A stretch of 64,000 bases of DNA from Chitinophagaceae bacterium. Lineage in GTDB: Bacteria > Bacteroidota > Bacteroidia > Chitinophagales > Chitinophagaceae. The notes under the pieces are model-generated. The model saw only the letters and a list, made by a program, of their open reading frames with translations. It did not search any database and was not told the DNA's origin. This document shows positions 1 to 9,056 of the stretch, piece by piece. How positions within the stretch are numbered: position 1 is the first letter of the stretch; each line of letters begins with the position of its first letter. Both the position numbers and the translations under genes were made by a program. The DNA is taken from NCBI GenBank assembly GCA_023957155.1, contig JAMLHK010000005.1, positions 124,001-188,000 on the forward strand, in the 5' to 3' direction.

Positions 1-604
1 AATCTGCTATATTACCTGTTGTGCCGGCGATAATTATGATCAGGAAGTGTTCACTGTTCCAGCAGGTACCCCAAACATATACAAATGCAACAGCCGTGCT
101 TCCGGCAATCCCAGCAACAGTTCCCTCCGTGCTTACTGCGCCATTTGCTCCGCGTTGCATTTTCCGGTAGGAAAGAATATGGAAATATTTTTTGCCGTAC
201 ACATTGCCTAATTCCGATGACAGCGTATCTGCCGTAGCTGCGGAAAAACATCCTGCGATCATCAGGCATAGCATTTCGGCTATCCCGGGGCTGTATTGTG
301 CCGCTATGGACAGGATAGCGGCTGCGCCTGCATTGGCAAAAACCTGCCCCGTATTTCTTTTTCCCCGGGTATCTTCTGCTGTTCCTTCTTTCATCTTTAC
401 ATTGAACTTCCATGCGGTGGCGCCAACGCCTGAGATAAAAAAGACCGATAACAGCGCAATACCCGTAAAGCCGGCTCCCCGGAAAATAAGCAGCGCCAGC
501 AAACCGCCCATAAAGGCACCGCCAACCGTTAGCTTCTTTTTTGATATGCTGATGAGCATGCCTGCTATTATGATAATAAAAGCGGCCAGGTAAGATCCGT
601 TCAT
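1..604 (-). CDS. DUF92 family integral membrane protein (partial, 3' end outside window)
   Basis: The minus frame opens with ATG at 604 and stays open to the left edge, so the C-terminus is missing. The reading is a hydrophobic protein with the family's landmarks: an N-terminal SKKKLTVGGA stretch, a central ATADTLSSELG motif and a following GAVSTEGTVAG stretch. DUF92 proteins are polytopic membrane proteins of the group that includes the plant phytyl-phosphate kinase VTE6; the bacterial members are poorly characterised. About 200 residues are visible, most of the usual length. Assignment rests on motif recognition and hydrophobicity. Substrate is not inferable. The plus-strand reading over the same DNA is a shadow. 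Confidence 0.85.
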   Translation of the reverse strand, partial: MNGSYLAAFIIIIAGMLISISKKKLTVGGAFMGGLLALLIFRGAGFTGIALLSVFFISGVGATAWKFNVKMKEGTAEDTRGKRNTGQVFANAGAAAILSIAAQYSPGIAEMLCLMIAGCFSAATADTLSSELGNVYGKKYFHILSYRKMQRGANGAVSTEGTVAGIAGSTAVAFVYVWGTCWNSEHFLIIIIAGTTGNIAD

Positions 605-680
605 GCGTACAAATGTAACGCCATGAGGCTATTTGCCTGAGCGAGCAAGCGTTATTTCAGGCGATGTATATCCTGCAAAA

Positions 681-706
681 ATAAAAAAACCCCGGGTATA
701 CCGGGG
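681..706 (-). terminator. Rho-independent terminator of the porin-like gene
   Basis: CCCCGG at 690-695 and CCGGGG at 701-706 form a 6-bp GC-rich stem with a 5-nt loop. On the minus strand the stem is followed by seven T's (the A-run at 683-689). It lies about 30 bp past the stop of the 737-1333 gene, as expected for an intrinsic terminator. Confidence 0.85.
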
Positions 707-736
707 CTGTGATATGAGTTCAGGTAGTACCCTGTA

Positions 737-1333
737 TTAGTTACCTCCGCCGAAAGTATAAAATACGCCCAGGTGGAAACCTCCTGTTTTAATATTGACA
801 GACTCCCCTTCGTCAGCATCTGCTATGCTCGTAAGTCCGAGATTATACCGGGCTCCTATTCCGAAACCATTGGATAATTTATACCCGGCACCCAATCCCC
901 ATGAGAAATTGATTTTTTTAAAGCCTTCCTTTACATCCATTGAATTCCCGTCTGCCGAAAGTTTAGCGCTTGTTAAAAAACCAACCTGCGGTCCCGTTTC
1001 AGCATAAAAGCCGGAAGGATTATTGTATTGGGCAAGCACCGGTATATTAATATAGTCTGTTTTAAGGTGTACACTTTGCCCTTCAGATTTATAAGTAGCA
1101 CCCTCCATGGAATACAGCAGTTCGGGCTGAAGACTGAACATTTCGCTGAGCTGGATATTTACCAGGCCGCCGCCGGCAAAGCCAACCTTGTATTTGGGAG
1201 ACAAGCCCTCAATTTTTGCATCCGAACCCCCAAAGCTGGTAAAGTTTGCCCCGGCCTTTACCCCGAATTTTATTTGTGCCTGAATGGTGAATCCGATAAG
1301 TGTAAAAGCGGATAGAATAAAGATCTTTTTCAT
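737..1333 (-). CDS. Outer membrane beta-barrel (porin-like, PF13568-type) protein
   Basis: 198 residues beginning with a Sec signal peptide (MKKIFILSAFTLIGFTIQAQ, cleavage expected after AQA/Q) and continuing as alternating amphipathic strands rich in Gly, Phe and Tyr. It includes the typical IKFGVKAGANF opening and ends in FHLGVFYTFGGGN. This fits the small 8-stranded outer-membrane barrel family very common in Bacteroidota. Function is structural or unknown. It is a single-gene transcript with its own terminator. The aromatic C-terminal strand supports membrane insertion rather than a secreted fate. Confidence 0.88.
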   Translation of the reverse strand: MKKIFILSAFTLIGFTIQAQIKFGVKAGANFTSFGGSDAKIEGLSPKYKVGFAGGGLVNIQLSEMFSLQPELLYSMEGATYKSEGQSVHLKTDYINIPVLAQYNNPSGFYAETGPQVGFLTSAKLSADGNSMDVKEGFKKINFSWGLGAGYKLSNGFGIGARYNLGLTSIADADEGESVNIKTGGFHLGVFYTFGGGN

Positions 1334-1459
1334 AATTATATTAGTTTATAATAAATAACGTATGCTGCAAATATATATTGTATGTTTGAGAAATAATGCT
1401 TTTTGTGGTAAAAAGAGTACATAAAACAATAAATAAAATCAACTTTAAATGACGGGCGT

Positions 1460-1783
1460 TTGATACAGCAGATCATTCACTATAGTTGCCATTTTCTTGT
1501 TCCTTTAGGTATTGCTTTTTTCGTAAGCAGGAAACACTGGCTAAGCGCTTATATTATATTGCTGCTGACAATGCTGGTGGATCTGGATCATTTGCTGGCC
1601 ACGCCTGTATATGCCGCCTGCAGATGTAGTATAGGATTCCATATTTTACACAGCTATCCTGCTATAGCTGTTTATATCATACTCTTGTTCTTTAAGCCCC
1701 TCCGGTTGGTAGCTATCGGGCTGGTATGGCATATCGCTACGGATTATATTGACTGCTTCTTACAGACGGTATATTGTAGATGA
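1460..1783 (+). CDS. DUF6122 family small membrane protein
   Basis: 107 residues with three to four hydrophobic segments. Recognisable family landmarks are IHYSCHFLVPL near the start, LVDLDHLLATPVY in the middle (DxDH), RCSIGFHILHSYPA, and WHIATDYIDC near the end. Conserved Asp and His pairs in or next to membrane segments suggest a metal-dependent hydrolase-like fold, but that is inference. The start is TTG at 1460; a 4-codon ATG reading ending in TGA overlaps it at 1449-1463 and has no known role. No partner gene is evident. Confidence 0.75.
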   Translation: MIQQIIHYSCHFLVPLGIAFFVSRKHWLSAYIILLLTMLVDLDHLLATPVYAACRCSIGFHILHSYPAIAVYIILLFFKPLRLVAIGLVWHIATDYIDCFLQTVYCR

Positions 1784-1996
1784 TAACCATGTTGCTGACG
1801 CAAGGTGATAACGGCCCGGAGCCGGTACGCCCTTGGCGGGTAGCCAATCTAATATGAAACCGGTTTTAATATTGCAGCACTATGCGCCGTTTTATTTTTC
1901 TCTATCGTATGCGTTGCTTCACCGCCTATTTTCAGCGCGACAATTTTAAATGCACCCCAATTTTGTTTTTCTGTGCTTCTTTCTTAACTTTTCATC

Positions 1997-4090
1997 ATGT
2001 TGCTGCCTGTGATTCCTATATGGAAAAAAGCACCGTTCATTCGTTTGCTCATTCCGTTAATAGCCGGGATTATATTGGAATGGTATGATCTGCTAAGTCG
2101 CTATAGCATATACTTTCTTTCCGGTATCTGCATCCTGCTGCTCCTTCTTGCCCTGGTCCTGCGCGGATACGTTTTTTATCTGCACAAATGGCTGTTCGGA
2201 ATAGTGCTTATCATGTTGATCATGCTGCTGGGTATCACCATCACCCATTTTAAAAATATTACCCGTCAGCAGGACTGGTTTGGTCATTTTTATAAGAGCG
2301 GCACGGCTGTAGTTGCCGTTCTGTCCGAGCCGTTGTCAGAAAAAGCAAAATCGTATAAAGCCCGGGCAGACGTATATGGGTTGATTAAAGGCGATAGCCT
2401 GTTTCAGACCAAAGGCAGCATCATTATGTATATTGAGAAAGACAGCAGCCTTAAAGCCCGGTTGGGCTATGGATCAACGCTTGTTTTTAAAAAAGAGCTA
2501 CAGCCCGTCAGGAACCCGGGTAACCCGGGAACATTCGATTATAAGCGGTATTGTCTTTTTAACGGGATCACTCACCAGGTATATCTTAAAGGAGAGGAGT
2601 TTACATTAAATCCTGTTCAAACCCGTTCTGTATATGCCCGTTTATTGCAGCGGTCGCGTAATGATCTGCTGAAAATCCTGAAAATATATATCCCGGGAAA
2701 GCAGGAAGCCGGTGTGGCAGAGGCTTTGCTGATTGGTTATCGGGACGACCTGGAGGGTGAACTGCTTCAGGCGTACGCGAATACGGGTGTAATACATGTT
2801 ATTGCTATATCGGGAATGCACCTGGCAATGATTTACGGGTTGCTGATTGTGTTGTTGAAGCCGCTGCAACGTAAGCCCCGTACAAGGTGGATCAGCGGGT
2901 TGGTTGTATTGTCGGTTTTATGGCTTTTTACTTTACTCTCCGGGGCAGGAGCTTCCATTTTGAGAAGCGCCGTTATGTTTTCCTTTATTGTGGTTGGCGA
3001 AAGCATGCATAGAAAAGTATCGGTGTACCATACGTTAAGCGCTTCTGCGTTTTTCCTGTTATGCTGGAATCCTTTTTTTCTCTGGGATGTTGGCTTCCAG
3101 CTATCCTATGCAGCGGTATTGAGCATTGTTGTTTTTCTGCGTCCCGTCAGTCGTTGGGTTCATACCCGGCATGTGATGGTTAACCGCGTATGGAATCTGG
3201 TATCCGTAACACTGGCTGCGCAAATACTTACCACCCCTTTAAGTGTTTTTCACTTTCACCAGGTACCCAATTTGTTTCTTATCAGTAACCTGGTTATCGT
3301 TCCGCTTTCGGGGTTCATATTATATGGTGAGATATTACTCTGCCTCCTGTCCTGGCTTCCTGTTGTGGCAGCATTGGCAGGTAAGATCCTTTCCCTGCTG
3401 TTGCGGGCAATGAATGATTTTATCCGTTTTGTTAATGATATTCCTTTTGCCGTTACCGATCATATTTTCATCTCTGCTTTTCAGACCGGACTGATGTATA
3501 TTTTAATTGTTGCAGTTGCCATCTGGCTGACGGAGGCAAAAAAGCAAATGTTGATTTATGCGCTGATTGTATTGCTGGGGTTTGTTCTGCTCCGCTTCGT
3601 GGATATGGGATATAAACAGCAACAAAAAAAGTTGATTGTGTACAATGTACCCCGTTTCAGTGCCGTTGATTTTATCAGTGGAAGAAACTACCACTTTGCC
3701 GGGGATGATACATTGTTAACCGATCCCTCCCTTTATAACTTCCATGTACAACCTTCCCGGTTGTTGTTGCGCATAGATACGGCTAACCGGCTTAAAAATG
3801 TAGAAACGGACCAGTCTTTCTTCTTTTTCCATAACAGGCGGATACTTTTACTGAATTCGATAGGTGCATTGCCGGACCTGGTTCAGCCCCTCGATGTGGA
3901 TATCATTATTCTCTCTAAAAATGTAAATGTGCAGATTGCCGGTCTGCTGCGTTTGTTCCGCTGCCGGCAGTTTGTTTTTGATGCTTCGAACCCGGCGTGG
4001 AAAATTCGCCAATGGAAAAATGATTGCGATAGTTTACATTTGCGCGGCCATTCCGTACAGGAAGAGGGGGCTTTTATACTTGATTTATAA
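1997..4090 (+). CDS. ComEC/Rec2 family DNA-uptake channel-like protein
   Basis: 697 residues. N-terminal membrane segments (about 10-80) are followed by a DUF4131-type soluble region and then the polytopic Competence domain with the signature AISGMHLAMIYG near residue 270. More membrane helices run to about residue 530, then a C-terminal soluble tail. ComEC forms the inner-membrane channel for single-stranded DNA in natural transformation. The tail of roughly 160 residues lacks the HxHxDH metal motif of the metallo-beta-lactamase domain seen in Bacillus-type ComEC, so nuclease activity is unlikely from this chain. Start ATG 1997 gives a basic residue before the first helix. It is followed 36 bp later by purH. 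Confidence 0.9.
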   Translation: MLLPVIPIWKKAPFIRLLIPLIAGIILEWYDLLSRYSIYFLSGICILLLLLALVLRGYVFYLHKWLFGIVLIMLIMLLGITITHFKNITRQQDWFGHFYKSGTAVVAVLSEPLSEKAKSYKARADVYGLIKGDSLFQTKGSIIMYIEKDSSLKARLGYGSTLVFKKELQPVRNPGNPGTFDYKRYCLFNGITHQVYLKGEEFTLNPVQTRSVYARLLQRSRNDLLKILKIYIPGKQEAGVAEALLIGYRDDLEGELLQAYANTGVIHVIAISGMHLAMIYGLLIVLLKPLQRKPRTRWISGLVVLSVLWLFTLLSGAGASILRSAVMFSFIVVGESMHRKVSVYHTLSASAFFLLCWNPFFLWDVGFQLSYAAVLSIVVFLRPVSRWVHTRHVMVNRVWNLVSVTLAAQILTTPLSVFHFHQVPNLFLISNLVIVPLSGFILYGEILLCLLSWLPVVAALAGKILSLLLRAMNDFIRFVNDIPFAVTDHIFISAFQTGLMYILIVAVAIWLTEAKKQMLIYALIVLLGFVLLRFVDMGYKQQQKKLIVYNVPRFSAVDFISGRNYHFAGDDTLLTDPSLYNFHVQPSRLLLRIDTANRLKNVETDQSFFFFHNRRILLLNSIGALPDLVQPLDVDIIILSKNVNVQIAGLLRLFRCRQFVFDASNPAWKIRQWKNDCDSLHLRGHSVQEEGAFILDL

Positions 4091-4125
4091 CTTCAATCCC
4101 TGCGGGGATGCCAGCAATACATACT

Positions 4126-5685
4126 ATGCAAAAGAAGATCAGTTCCGCACTTATCTCCGTTTTTTACAAAGACGGACTTGAACCCGTTGTTCAAGCGCTT
4201 CATCGCCTTGGTGTTACCATCTATTCTACCGGTGGTACACAAAAATTCATAGAAGCCCTTAATATACCCTGTGTGCCGGTAGAAAGCCTTACTTCTTACC
4301 CTTCCATACTGGGAGGCAGGGTAAAGACCCTTCACCCGGTAGTGTTTGGAGGAATATTAGCCCGGCGGGATGTGCCGCAGGATATAGAGGAAATGAAAGC
4401 CTATCATATTCCTGCTGTTGACCTGGTCATTGTTGACCTGTATCCTTTTGAAGAAACGCTGGCACAGGCAAGGTCATCCTCCTTTACGGGAACTGCGGAA
4501 GAAGCGGAAAAAATGATCACGGAAAAAATAGATATCGGCGGTCCTTCCATGATCAGGGCAGCGGCAAAGAATTGTAAAGACCTGCTGGTTGTTGCTGCCA
4601 AAGATGATTATGCATCCCTGGTAGACCTGTTAACAACTCAACATGGAGAAACCAGCTTTGAGCAGCGCCGGGAATATGCAGCTAAAGCTTTTGAAATTGT
4701 GATGCACTATGATATTGCCATCAGCAATTATTTTAACCCTGCTTCTCCCATGCTGAATTATAGCAGCAAAGAGCAGGTGTTGCGTTATGGGGAAAACCCT
4801 CATCAAAAAGGCGTTTTTTATGGCGATCTGGATGAGGTTTTTGATAAGCTGCATGGAAAGGAGCTGTCCTATAATAACCTGGTAGACGTAGACGGAGCGG
4901 TTCAGTTAATCAGCGAGTTTCCTTCCTACGATAAAAAGGATACCCCTGATGCGGTTTTTGCCATCATTAAGCATACGAATGTTTGTGGAATAGCAGCAAG
5001 AGCAAGTGTAAAGGAAGCTTGGGATGCTGCATTAGCAGGCGATCCGGAAAGTGCTTTTGGCGGGGTGCTGGTATGTAACGGGATTATAGATAAGGCTACG
5101 GCAGAAGCTATAAATGAAATATTCTTTGAGGTGCTGATCGCTAACGGGTTTGAAGCGGCAGCCCTGGCTGTTTTACAGACAAAAAAGAACCGGATACTGC
5201 TTACGCTGAAAGAAAAACCCGCTTTTGCACAACAGGCTAAAACCGTTCTGAACGGGATACTGACACAGGATATGGATAAAGGTAATTTCAGCGAATGGAA
5301 AGAAGTTGGGGGAAGAGCAGCCACTGCCGTGGAGAAGGCCGACCTGGAATTTGCCAATATTGTTTGTAAACATCTGAAATCAAATGCCATCGCGTTGGTA
5401 AAGAATAAGCAGTTGCTTGGTAAAGGATGCGGGCAAACGAGCCGGATAGATGCATTGCGTCAGTCCATCAAAAAGGCAGAACAATTTAATTTTGACCTGA
5501 AAGGTGCCGTATTGGCTTCAGACGCATTCTTCCCTTTTGATGACAGCGTTAAACTAAGTCATGAAGCCGGAATTACGGCATTTATACAGCCCGGAGGCTC
5601 TATCCGCGATAAGGATTCGATTGATTATTGCATCCGGCACAACCTGGCAATGATCATAACCGGGTTAAGACACTTCAGGCATTAG
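4126..5685 (+). CDS. purH: Bifunctional AICAR transformylase / IMP cyclohydrolase
   Basis: Catalyses the last two steps of purine synthesis: formylation of AICAR with 10-formyl-THF, then ring closure to IMP, in the cytosol. The N-terminal MGS-like domain shows STGGTQKFIEAL and GGRVKTLHP. The transformylase part carries LRYGENPHQKG, NNLVDVDGA and the catalytic KHTNVCG motif. The C-terminus GLRHFRH is typical. An upstream in-frame ATG at 4108 exists, but MQKKISSALIS at 4126 matches the family N-terminus and gives 519 residues, close to the usual length. It follows the ComEC gene on the same strand. Confidence 0.97.
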   Translation: MQKKISSALISVFYKDGLEPVVQALHRLGVTIYSTGGTQKFIEALNIPCVPVESLTSYPSILGGRVKTLHPVVFGGILARRDVPQDIEEMKAYHIPAVDLVIVDLYPFEETLAQARSSSFTGTAEEAEKMITEKIDIGGPSMIRAAAKNCKDLLVVAAKDDYASLVDLLTTQHGETSFEQRREYAAKAFEIVMHYDIAISNYFNPASPMLNYSSKEQVLRYGENPHQKGVFYGDLDEVFDKLHGKELSYNNLVDVDGAVQLISEFPSYDKKDTPDAVFAIIKHTNVCGIAARASVKEAWDAALAGDPESAFGGVLVCNGIIDKATAEAINEIFFEVLIANGFEAAALAVLQTKKNRILLTLKEKPAFAQQAKTVLNGILTQDMDKGNFSEWKEVGGRAATAVEKADLEFANIVCKHLKSNAIALVKNKQLLGKGCGQTSRIDALRQSIKKAEQFNFDLKGAVLASDAFFPFDDSVKLSHEAGITAFIQPGGSIRDKDSIDYCIRHNLAMIITGLRHFRH

Positions 5686-5795
5686 CTTATAGCAGAGCAG
5701 TGTCCCGGGTATCAATGGAACAACAACGATTGCTATGCTGAACCGTTAAAAAATAAAATGGACACTTCCTGCATGGTTTGATTGCAGATCCTGTT

Positions 5796-6764
5796 ATGAA
5801 AAATTATATCTATGATATTTATGGCAGGGCGAAAAGCATAATAGAACCCGTTTACCTGCGTAATCAAAGCGACAGAACCAAGGCTATATTGGCGGTAGTG
5901 GTGGTTTGCTTTTTCTGGGGCACCACCTGGCTGGCATCTAAAAAAGGAGTACAATATATGCCGGCGCTCCAGCTTGCCGGTTTACGGCAGTTCATGGCCG
6001 GCGTCTTTTTTCTCGGTTATTTTTTTGTAAAAGGATTTAAGTTACCTACCCTCAATCAGTTTATCCAGTTTGGATGGATGAGCCTGCTGATGATCGTTAT
6101 TAATAATGGGTTTAGTACCTGGTCTATGAAGTATATTCCCAGCGGACTGGGTGCGGTGATCGGTGCGGCCTCTCCTTTATGGATTGCCGTGCTGAGTACA
6201 TTTTTGTTTAAACAAACGAAGCTCAATGGTATGACCATTATTGGGCTGCTCCTTGGTATTGGCGGTATACTGATCATTTTTTCTGATTACCTGCAGGACT
6301 TGTTCAATACCCGTTTTTCTATAGGTGTCATATTAAACCTTATAGCTTCGGTAACCTGGGCTTTTGGAACCCTGCTTACGGTAAAAAATGCCGAACACGT
6401 TGACCCGTACTTCAGCATAGGCTGGCAGATGTTTCTCGGCGGTATTGTGCTCCTGATCGTATCAAGGATTAGCGGGCAGTATATTCCTTTAAGCAAAACC
6501 GGTATAGAGGTGTGGTATGCGCTGTCATACCTTGTATTTGCGGGTAGTATTATTACCTTTTCTGCCTTTATTTATGCGCTCAAAAGACTGCCGGCGCAGC
6601 AGGTGTCTGTATATGCGTACATTAATCCTATTGTTGCCGTAATTGTAGGTGCGTTGCTTAATCGTGAAAAGCTGACTATGGTTATTGCCGGCGGTACAAT
6701 GGTAACCATACTCGGTATTTATTTAGTCAATACCGGGTTTAAACGAAAGACGCGGCTGGAGTAG
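5796..6764 (+). CDS. EamA/DMT superfamily transporter
   Basis: 322 residues with about ten hydrophobic helices arranged as two EamA repeats. The first repeat begins near AILAVVVVCFFWGTTWLASKKG; the second begins around NLIASVTWAFGTLL and ends with AYINPIVAVIVGALLNREKLT, the standard end of the second repeat. Members export or import amino acids, nucleobases or other metabolites at the inner membrane; the substrate cannot be read from sequence. ATG 5796 was chosen over an upstream TTG at 5778. It is the last chromosomal gene before the Ter island. Confidence 0.9.
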   Translation: MKNYIYDIYGRAKSIIEPVYLRNQSDRTKAILAVVVVCFFWGTTWLASKKGVQYMPALQLAGLRQFMAGVFFLGYFFVKGFKLPTLNQFIQFGWMSLLMIVINNGFSTWSMKYIPSGLGAVIGAASPLWIAVLSTFLFKQTKLNGMTIIGLLLGIGGILIIFSDYLQDLFNTRFSIGVILNLIASVTWAFGTLLTVKNAEHVDPYFSIGWQMFLGGIVLLIVSRISGQYIPLSKTGIEVWYALSYLVFAGSIITFSAFIYALKRLPAQQVSVYAYINPIVAVIVGALLNREKLTMVIAGGTMVTILGIYLVNTGFKRKTRLE

Positions 6765-6944
6765 TATACAGGCGCTTAACCTGCGCTTAACTTTCCTGTT
6801 ACCGCCTGCATCTTTGCCAATGCTTCAAAGTAATGATTGTAAAATAAATACTAAAAAATTATATTCGCAGTAATTTAAAACGAGTAAATGGACTAAAAAC
6901 GATCTAAAGACATATAAAATATAGCGTTTCGCTTTAAAATTTCC

Positions 6945-7064
6945 TGTCACAGAAATCGACCAATTTTTAACACTACAGGGAAGTAAAAGTGGAAACGCCT
7001 GCGGTAAAGCGTGGGCGTTCCTTTTTGCTTTGTAGTGTGGGTTCTTGGTCGAACCTCTGTGACA
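6945..7064 (+). promoter_or_regulatory. 120-nt extended inverted repeat (structured leader or MITE) before the Ter operon
   Basis: Within the 367-bp gap before terD, arms pair over the whole 120 nt. TGTCACAGA (6945-6953) pairs with TCTGTGACA (7056-7064). TCGACCAA (6956-6963) pairs with TTGGTCGA (7045-7052). ACACTACA (6970-6977) pairs with TGTAGTGT (7031-7038). An inner imperfect stem runs from about 6981-6999 to 7013-7030, with a loop near 7000-7012. A smaller hairpin, AGCTT/AAGCT, follows at 7065-7081. It ends 67 bp before the first terD start. It could be a structured 5' leader RNA controlling the operon, or a hairpin-type miniature element; the sequence alone does not decide. The remainder of 6765-7131 shows no gene. 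Confidence 0.55.
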
Positions 7065-7131
7065 AGCTTGGGGAATAAGCTCACGCTATTCTTTTATATG
7101 TACCTAAAGAAATTATAAAACAATAATTAAT

Positions 7132-7707
7132 ATGGCAATCAACTTACAAAAAGGTCAAAAAATTGACATCGGACTTACCAAAATGAGCGTAGGTCTTGGC
7201 TGGAATCCGAACGAAGGCACAGGGTACGACTTCGATTTAGATGCCTCTGCATTTATGATTGATGCAAATCGATTGATCCCTGCAGAAGAATTTTTTGTTT
7301 TCTACGGTAACACCGATTCGCCCGACAGGGCATTACACCACACAGGTGATGACCCAACGGGCGGCAACAGTGCAGACGGTGATGATGAAATTATAGAAGT
7401 GGATTTATCAAAAGTGGACAGTCGCGTGCAAGAAATTTTATTTGTGGTAACTATTCACGAAGCAACACAACGCAAACAGAATTATGGGCAGGTTCGCAAT
7501 TCTTATATCCGCATTGTGGACGACAGCAACGGGCAGGAAGTAGCAAAATACGAATTGGGGGAGGACTTCTCTATTGAAACGGCTGTTGAATTCGGACGAC
7601 TTTACAAGCGTGACGGCAAATGGAAATTTGAAGCTTCAGGCATTGGCTACAAAGAAGACTTATCATTCTTCTTGTCAAAATACTACAAAGGGCAAATCAT
7701 TAAATAA
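7132..7707 (+). CDS. TerD family calcium-binding stress protein (first copy)
   Basis: 191 residues covering one full TerD domain. It opens INLQKGQKIDI and contains the metal-site stretches YDFDLDASAFMI and ADGDDEIIEVDL, whose Asp residues match the calcium-binding loops known from TerD structures. The ending DLSFFLSKYYKGQIIK is typical of the family. TerD proteins are cytosolic and are linked to tellurite, phage and oxidative stress resistance; their biochemical role is unsettled. First gene of an operon of short gaps; 17 bp separate it from a second terD. No Shine-Dalgarno, with an A/T-rich leader as usual for Bacteroidota. Confidence 0.95.
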   Translation: MAINLQKGQKIDIGLTKMSVGLGWNPNEGTGYDFDLDASAFMIDANRLIPAEEFFVFYGNTDSPDRALHHTGDDPTGGNSADGDDEIIEVDLSKVDSRVQEILFVVTIHEATQRKQNYGQVRNSYIRIVDDSNGQEVAKYELGEDFSIETAVEFGRLYKRDGKWKFEASGIGYKEDLSFFLSKYYKGQIIK

Positions 7708-7724
7708 TAAAACAAAAATACAGT

Positions 7725-8396
7725 ATGGCAATCAATTTAGTGAAAGGTCAAACCATTGACCTGCGCAAAAGCGACAAAGGAGAAAGTTACGATCTTTCTA
7801 CAGTAACGATTGGCCTGGGTTGGGACGTTCGTCAAAAACAAAGCGGTTTTCTCGGAAAACTTTTTGGCGGTGGTAAAGAAGAGGAATACGATTTAGATGC
7901 CATTGCCTTTTTATTGGACAGCAACGACAAAGTTGCCGATTTAGGGAGAACGGTTCAGACTCAAAATGGGAGACAAATGGGGTTGTATCAGGGAGATATC
8001 GTGTTCTTCAATTCATTGAAGCATCCAAGCGGACATATTTGGCTTACGGGCGACAACCGTACAGGTGCGGGTGACGGTGACGATGAGCAAATCATTGTAA
8101 AATTAGATTCGCTTTCTGAAAAGTATCAGAAAATTCTTTTTGTGGTTTCCATTTATCAGGGCAGACAAAATAACCAGCATTTCGGAATGGTTGACAACGC
8201 TTTTATCCGTGCGGTGGACGCCAAAGGAAAAGAAATTGTAAAATTCAGCTTGTCGGGCGACAGCACTTACAACGGAATGTGTTCAATGGTATTTTCAGAA
8301 GTGTATCGCAAAGATGGTAGTTGGAAATTCCGTGCCATTGGCGAGCCATACCAAACCGACAGTTTCGTTGAAATCCTTAAAAAATATACTTACTAA
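7725..8396 (+). CDS. TerD family calcium-binding stress protein (second copy)
   Basis: 223 residues, a diverged paralogue of the preceding gene starting INLVKGQTIDLRK. Calcium-type loops are EEEYDLDAIAFLLD and GAGDGDDEQIIVKL. Relative to the first copy it carries an insertion with a Gly-rich GFLGKLFGGGKEEE segment before the first loop (about residues 42-56). Two paralogues side by side suggest hetero-oligomers or division of labour, which is inference. 17 bp after the first terD and 21 bp before the first vWA gene, consistent with one transcript. Confidence 0.95.
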   Translation: MAINLVKGQTIDLRKSDKGESYDLSTVTIGLGWDVRQKQSGFLGKLFGGGKEEEYDLDAIAFLLDSNDKVADLGRTVQTQNGRQMGLYQGDIVFFNSLKHPSGHIWLTGDNRTGAGDGDDEQIIVKLDSLSEKYQKILFVVSIYQGRQNNQHFGMVDNAFIRAVDAKGKEIVKFSLSGDSTYNGMCSMVFSEVYRKDGSWKFRAIGEPYQTDSFVEILKKYTY

Positions 8397-8417
8397 AAAT
8401 AACAAACAGGAAGTAAA

Positions 8418-9056
8418 ATGAGAAGATTACCCGTTTACTTATTGCTTGACACATCAGGCTCAATGAGTGGTGAACCGATTGAAGCCGTGAAAAATGGCGT
8501 CCAGGTTTTGGTTTCCACTTTACGTCAGGATCCTTATGCTCTTGAAACCGCTTACATCAGCGTTATTACGTTTGACAGTAATGCACAACAACTTGTTCCG
8601 CTTACAGACCTTGCTTCATTTCAACCGACAAGCATTTCGGCAAGTGGCGGAACTTCATTAGGCGGAGGCCTGAAACTGTTGGCAGAATGTATTGATAGAG
8701 AAATTGCCAAATCAACACCCGAACAAAAAGGCGATTGGAAACCGCTTGTATTCATTATGACAGACGGAGTTCCTACGGACGATTGGCAAAGAGGATTGGG
8801 TGAATTTAAAAAAAGGAAAACCGGCATTGTAGTGGCTTGTGCCGCAGGTTCGGGTGCTGATACCAGTATTTTGAAACAGATTACAGAAGTGGTTGTATCG
8901 CTTGATACGGCTGATTCTGCCACCATTAAAGCATTTTTTAAATGGGTTTCGGCTTCTATCAGCATAGGTAGCCAAAAAGTAGAAAGCGATTTTAAAGAAG
9001 TAGCAGGATTAAACGAATTGCCACCACCGCCACCCGAAGTAAATATTGTTGTGTAA
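8418..9056 (+). CDS. TerY-type von Willebrand factor A domain protein (copy 1)
   Basis: 212 residues, essentially one vWA domain. An intact metal-ion-dependent adhesion site is visible: DTSGS at about 11-15 (DxSxS), the GGTSLGGGL threonine loop near 77 and MTDGVPTD near 114. vWA domains with a MIDAS bind partner proteins through a divalent cation; in Ter systems TerY is thought to scaffold the complex. The C-terminus ends in a proline run, LPPPPPEVNIVV, shared with copy 2. The stop codon overlaps the ATG of the next small gene (TAATG), indicating translational coupling. Confidence 0.93.
   Translation: MRRLPVYLLLDTSGSMSGEPIEAVKNGVQVLVSTLRQDPYALETAYISVITFDSNAQQLVPLTDLASFQPTSISASGGTSLGGGLKLLAECIDREIAKSTPEQKGDWKPLVFIMTDGVPTDDWQRGLGEFKKRKTGIVVACAAGSGADTSILKQITEVVVSLDTADSATIKAFFKWVSASISIGSQKVESDFKEVAGLNELPPPPPEVNIVV

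Noticed and set aside
192-593. Plus-strand 133-residue reading over the left edge
   Set aside because: Antisense shadow of the DUF92 gene, which has clear family motifs on the minus strand.
1882-2088. 68-residue reading overlapping the start of the ComEC-like gene
   Set aside because: Overlaps ComEC coding in another frame, with no family resemblance.
4926-5390. 154-residue minus reading inside purH
   Set aside because: Long shadow caused by codon bias of purH; no protein-like domain.
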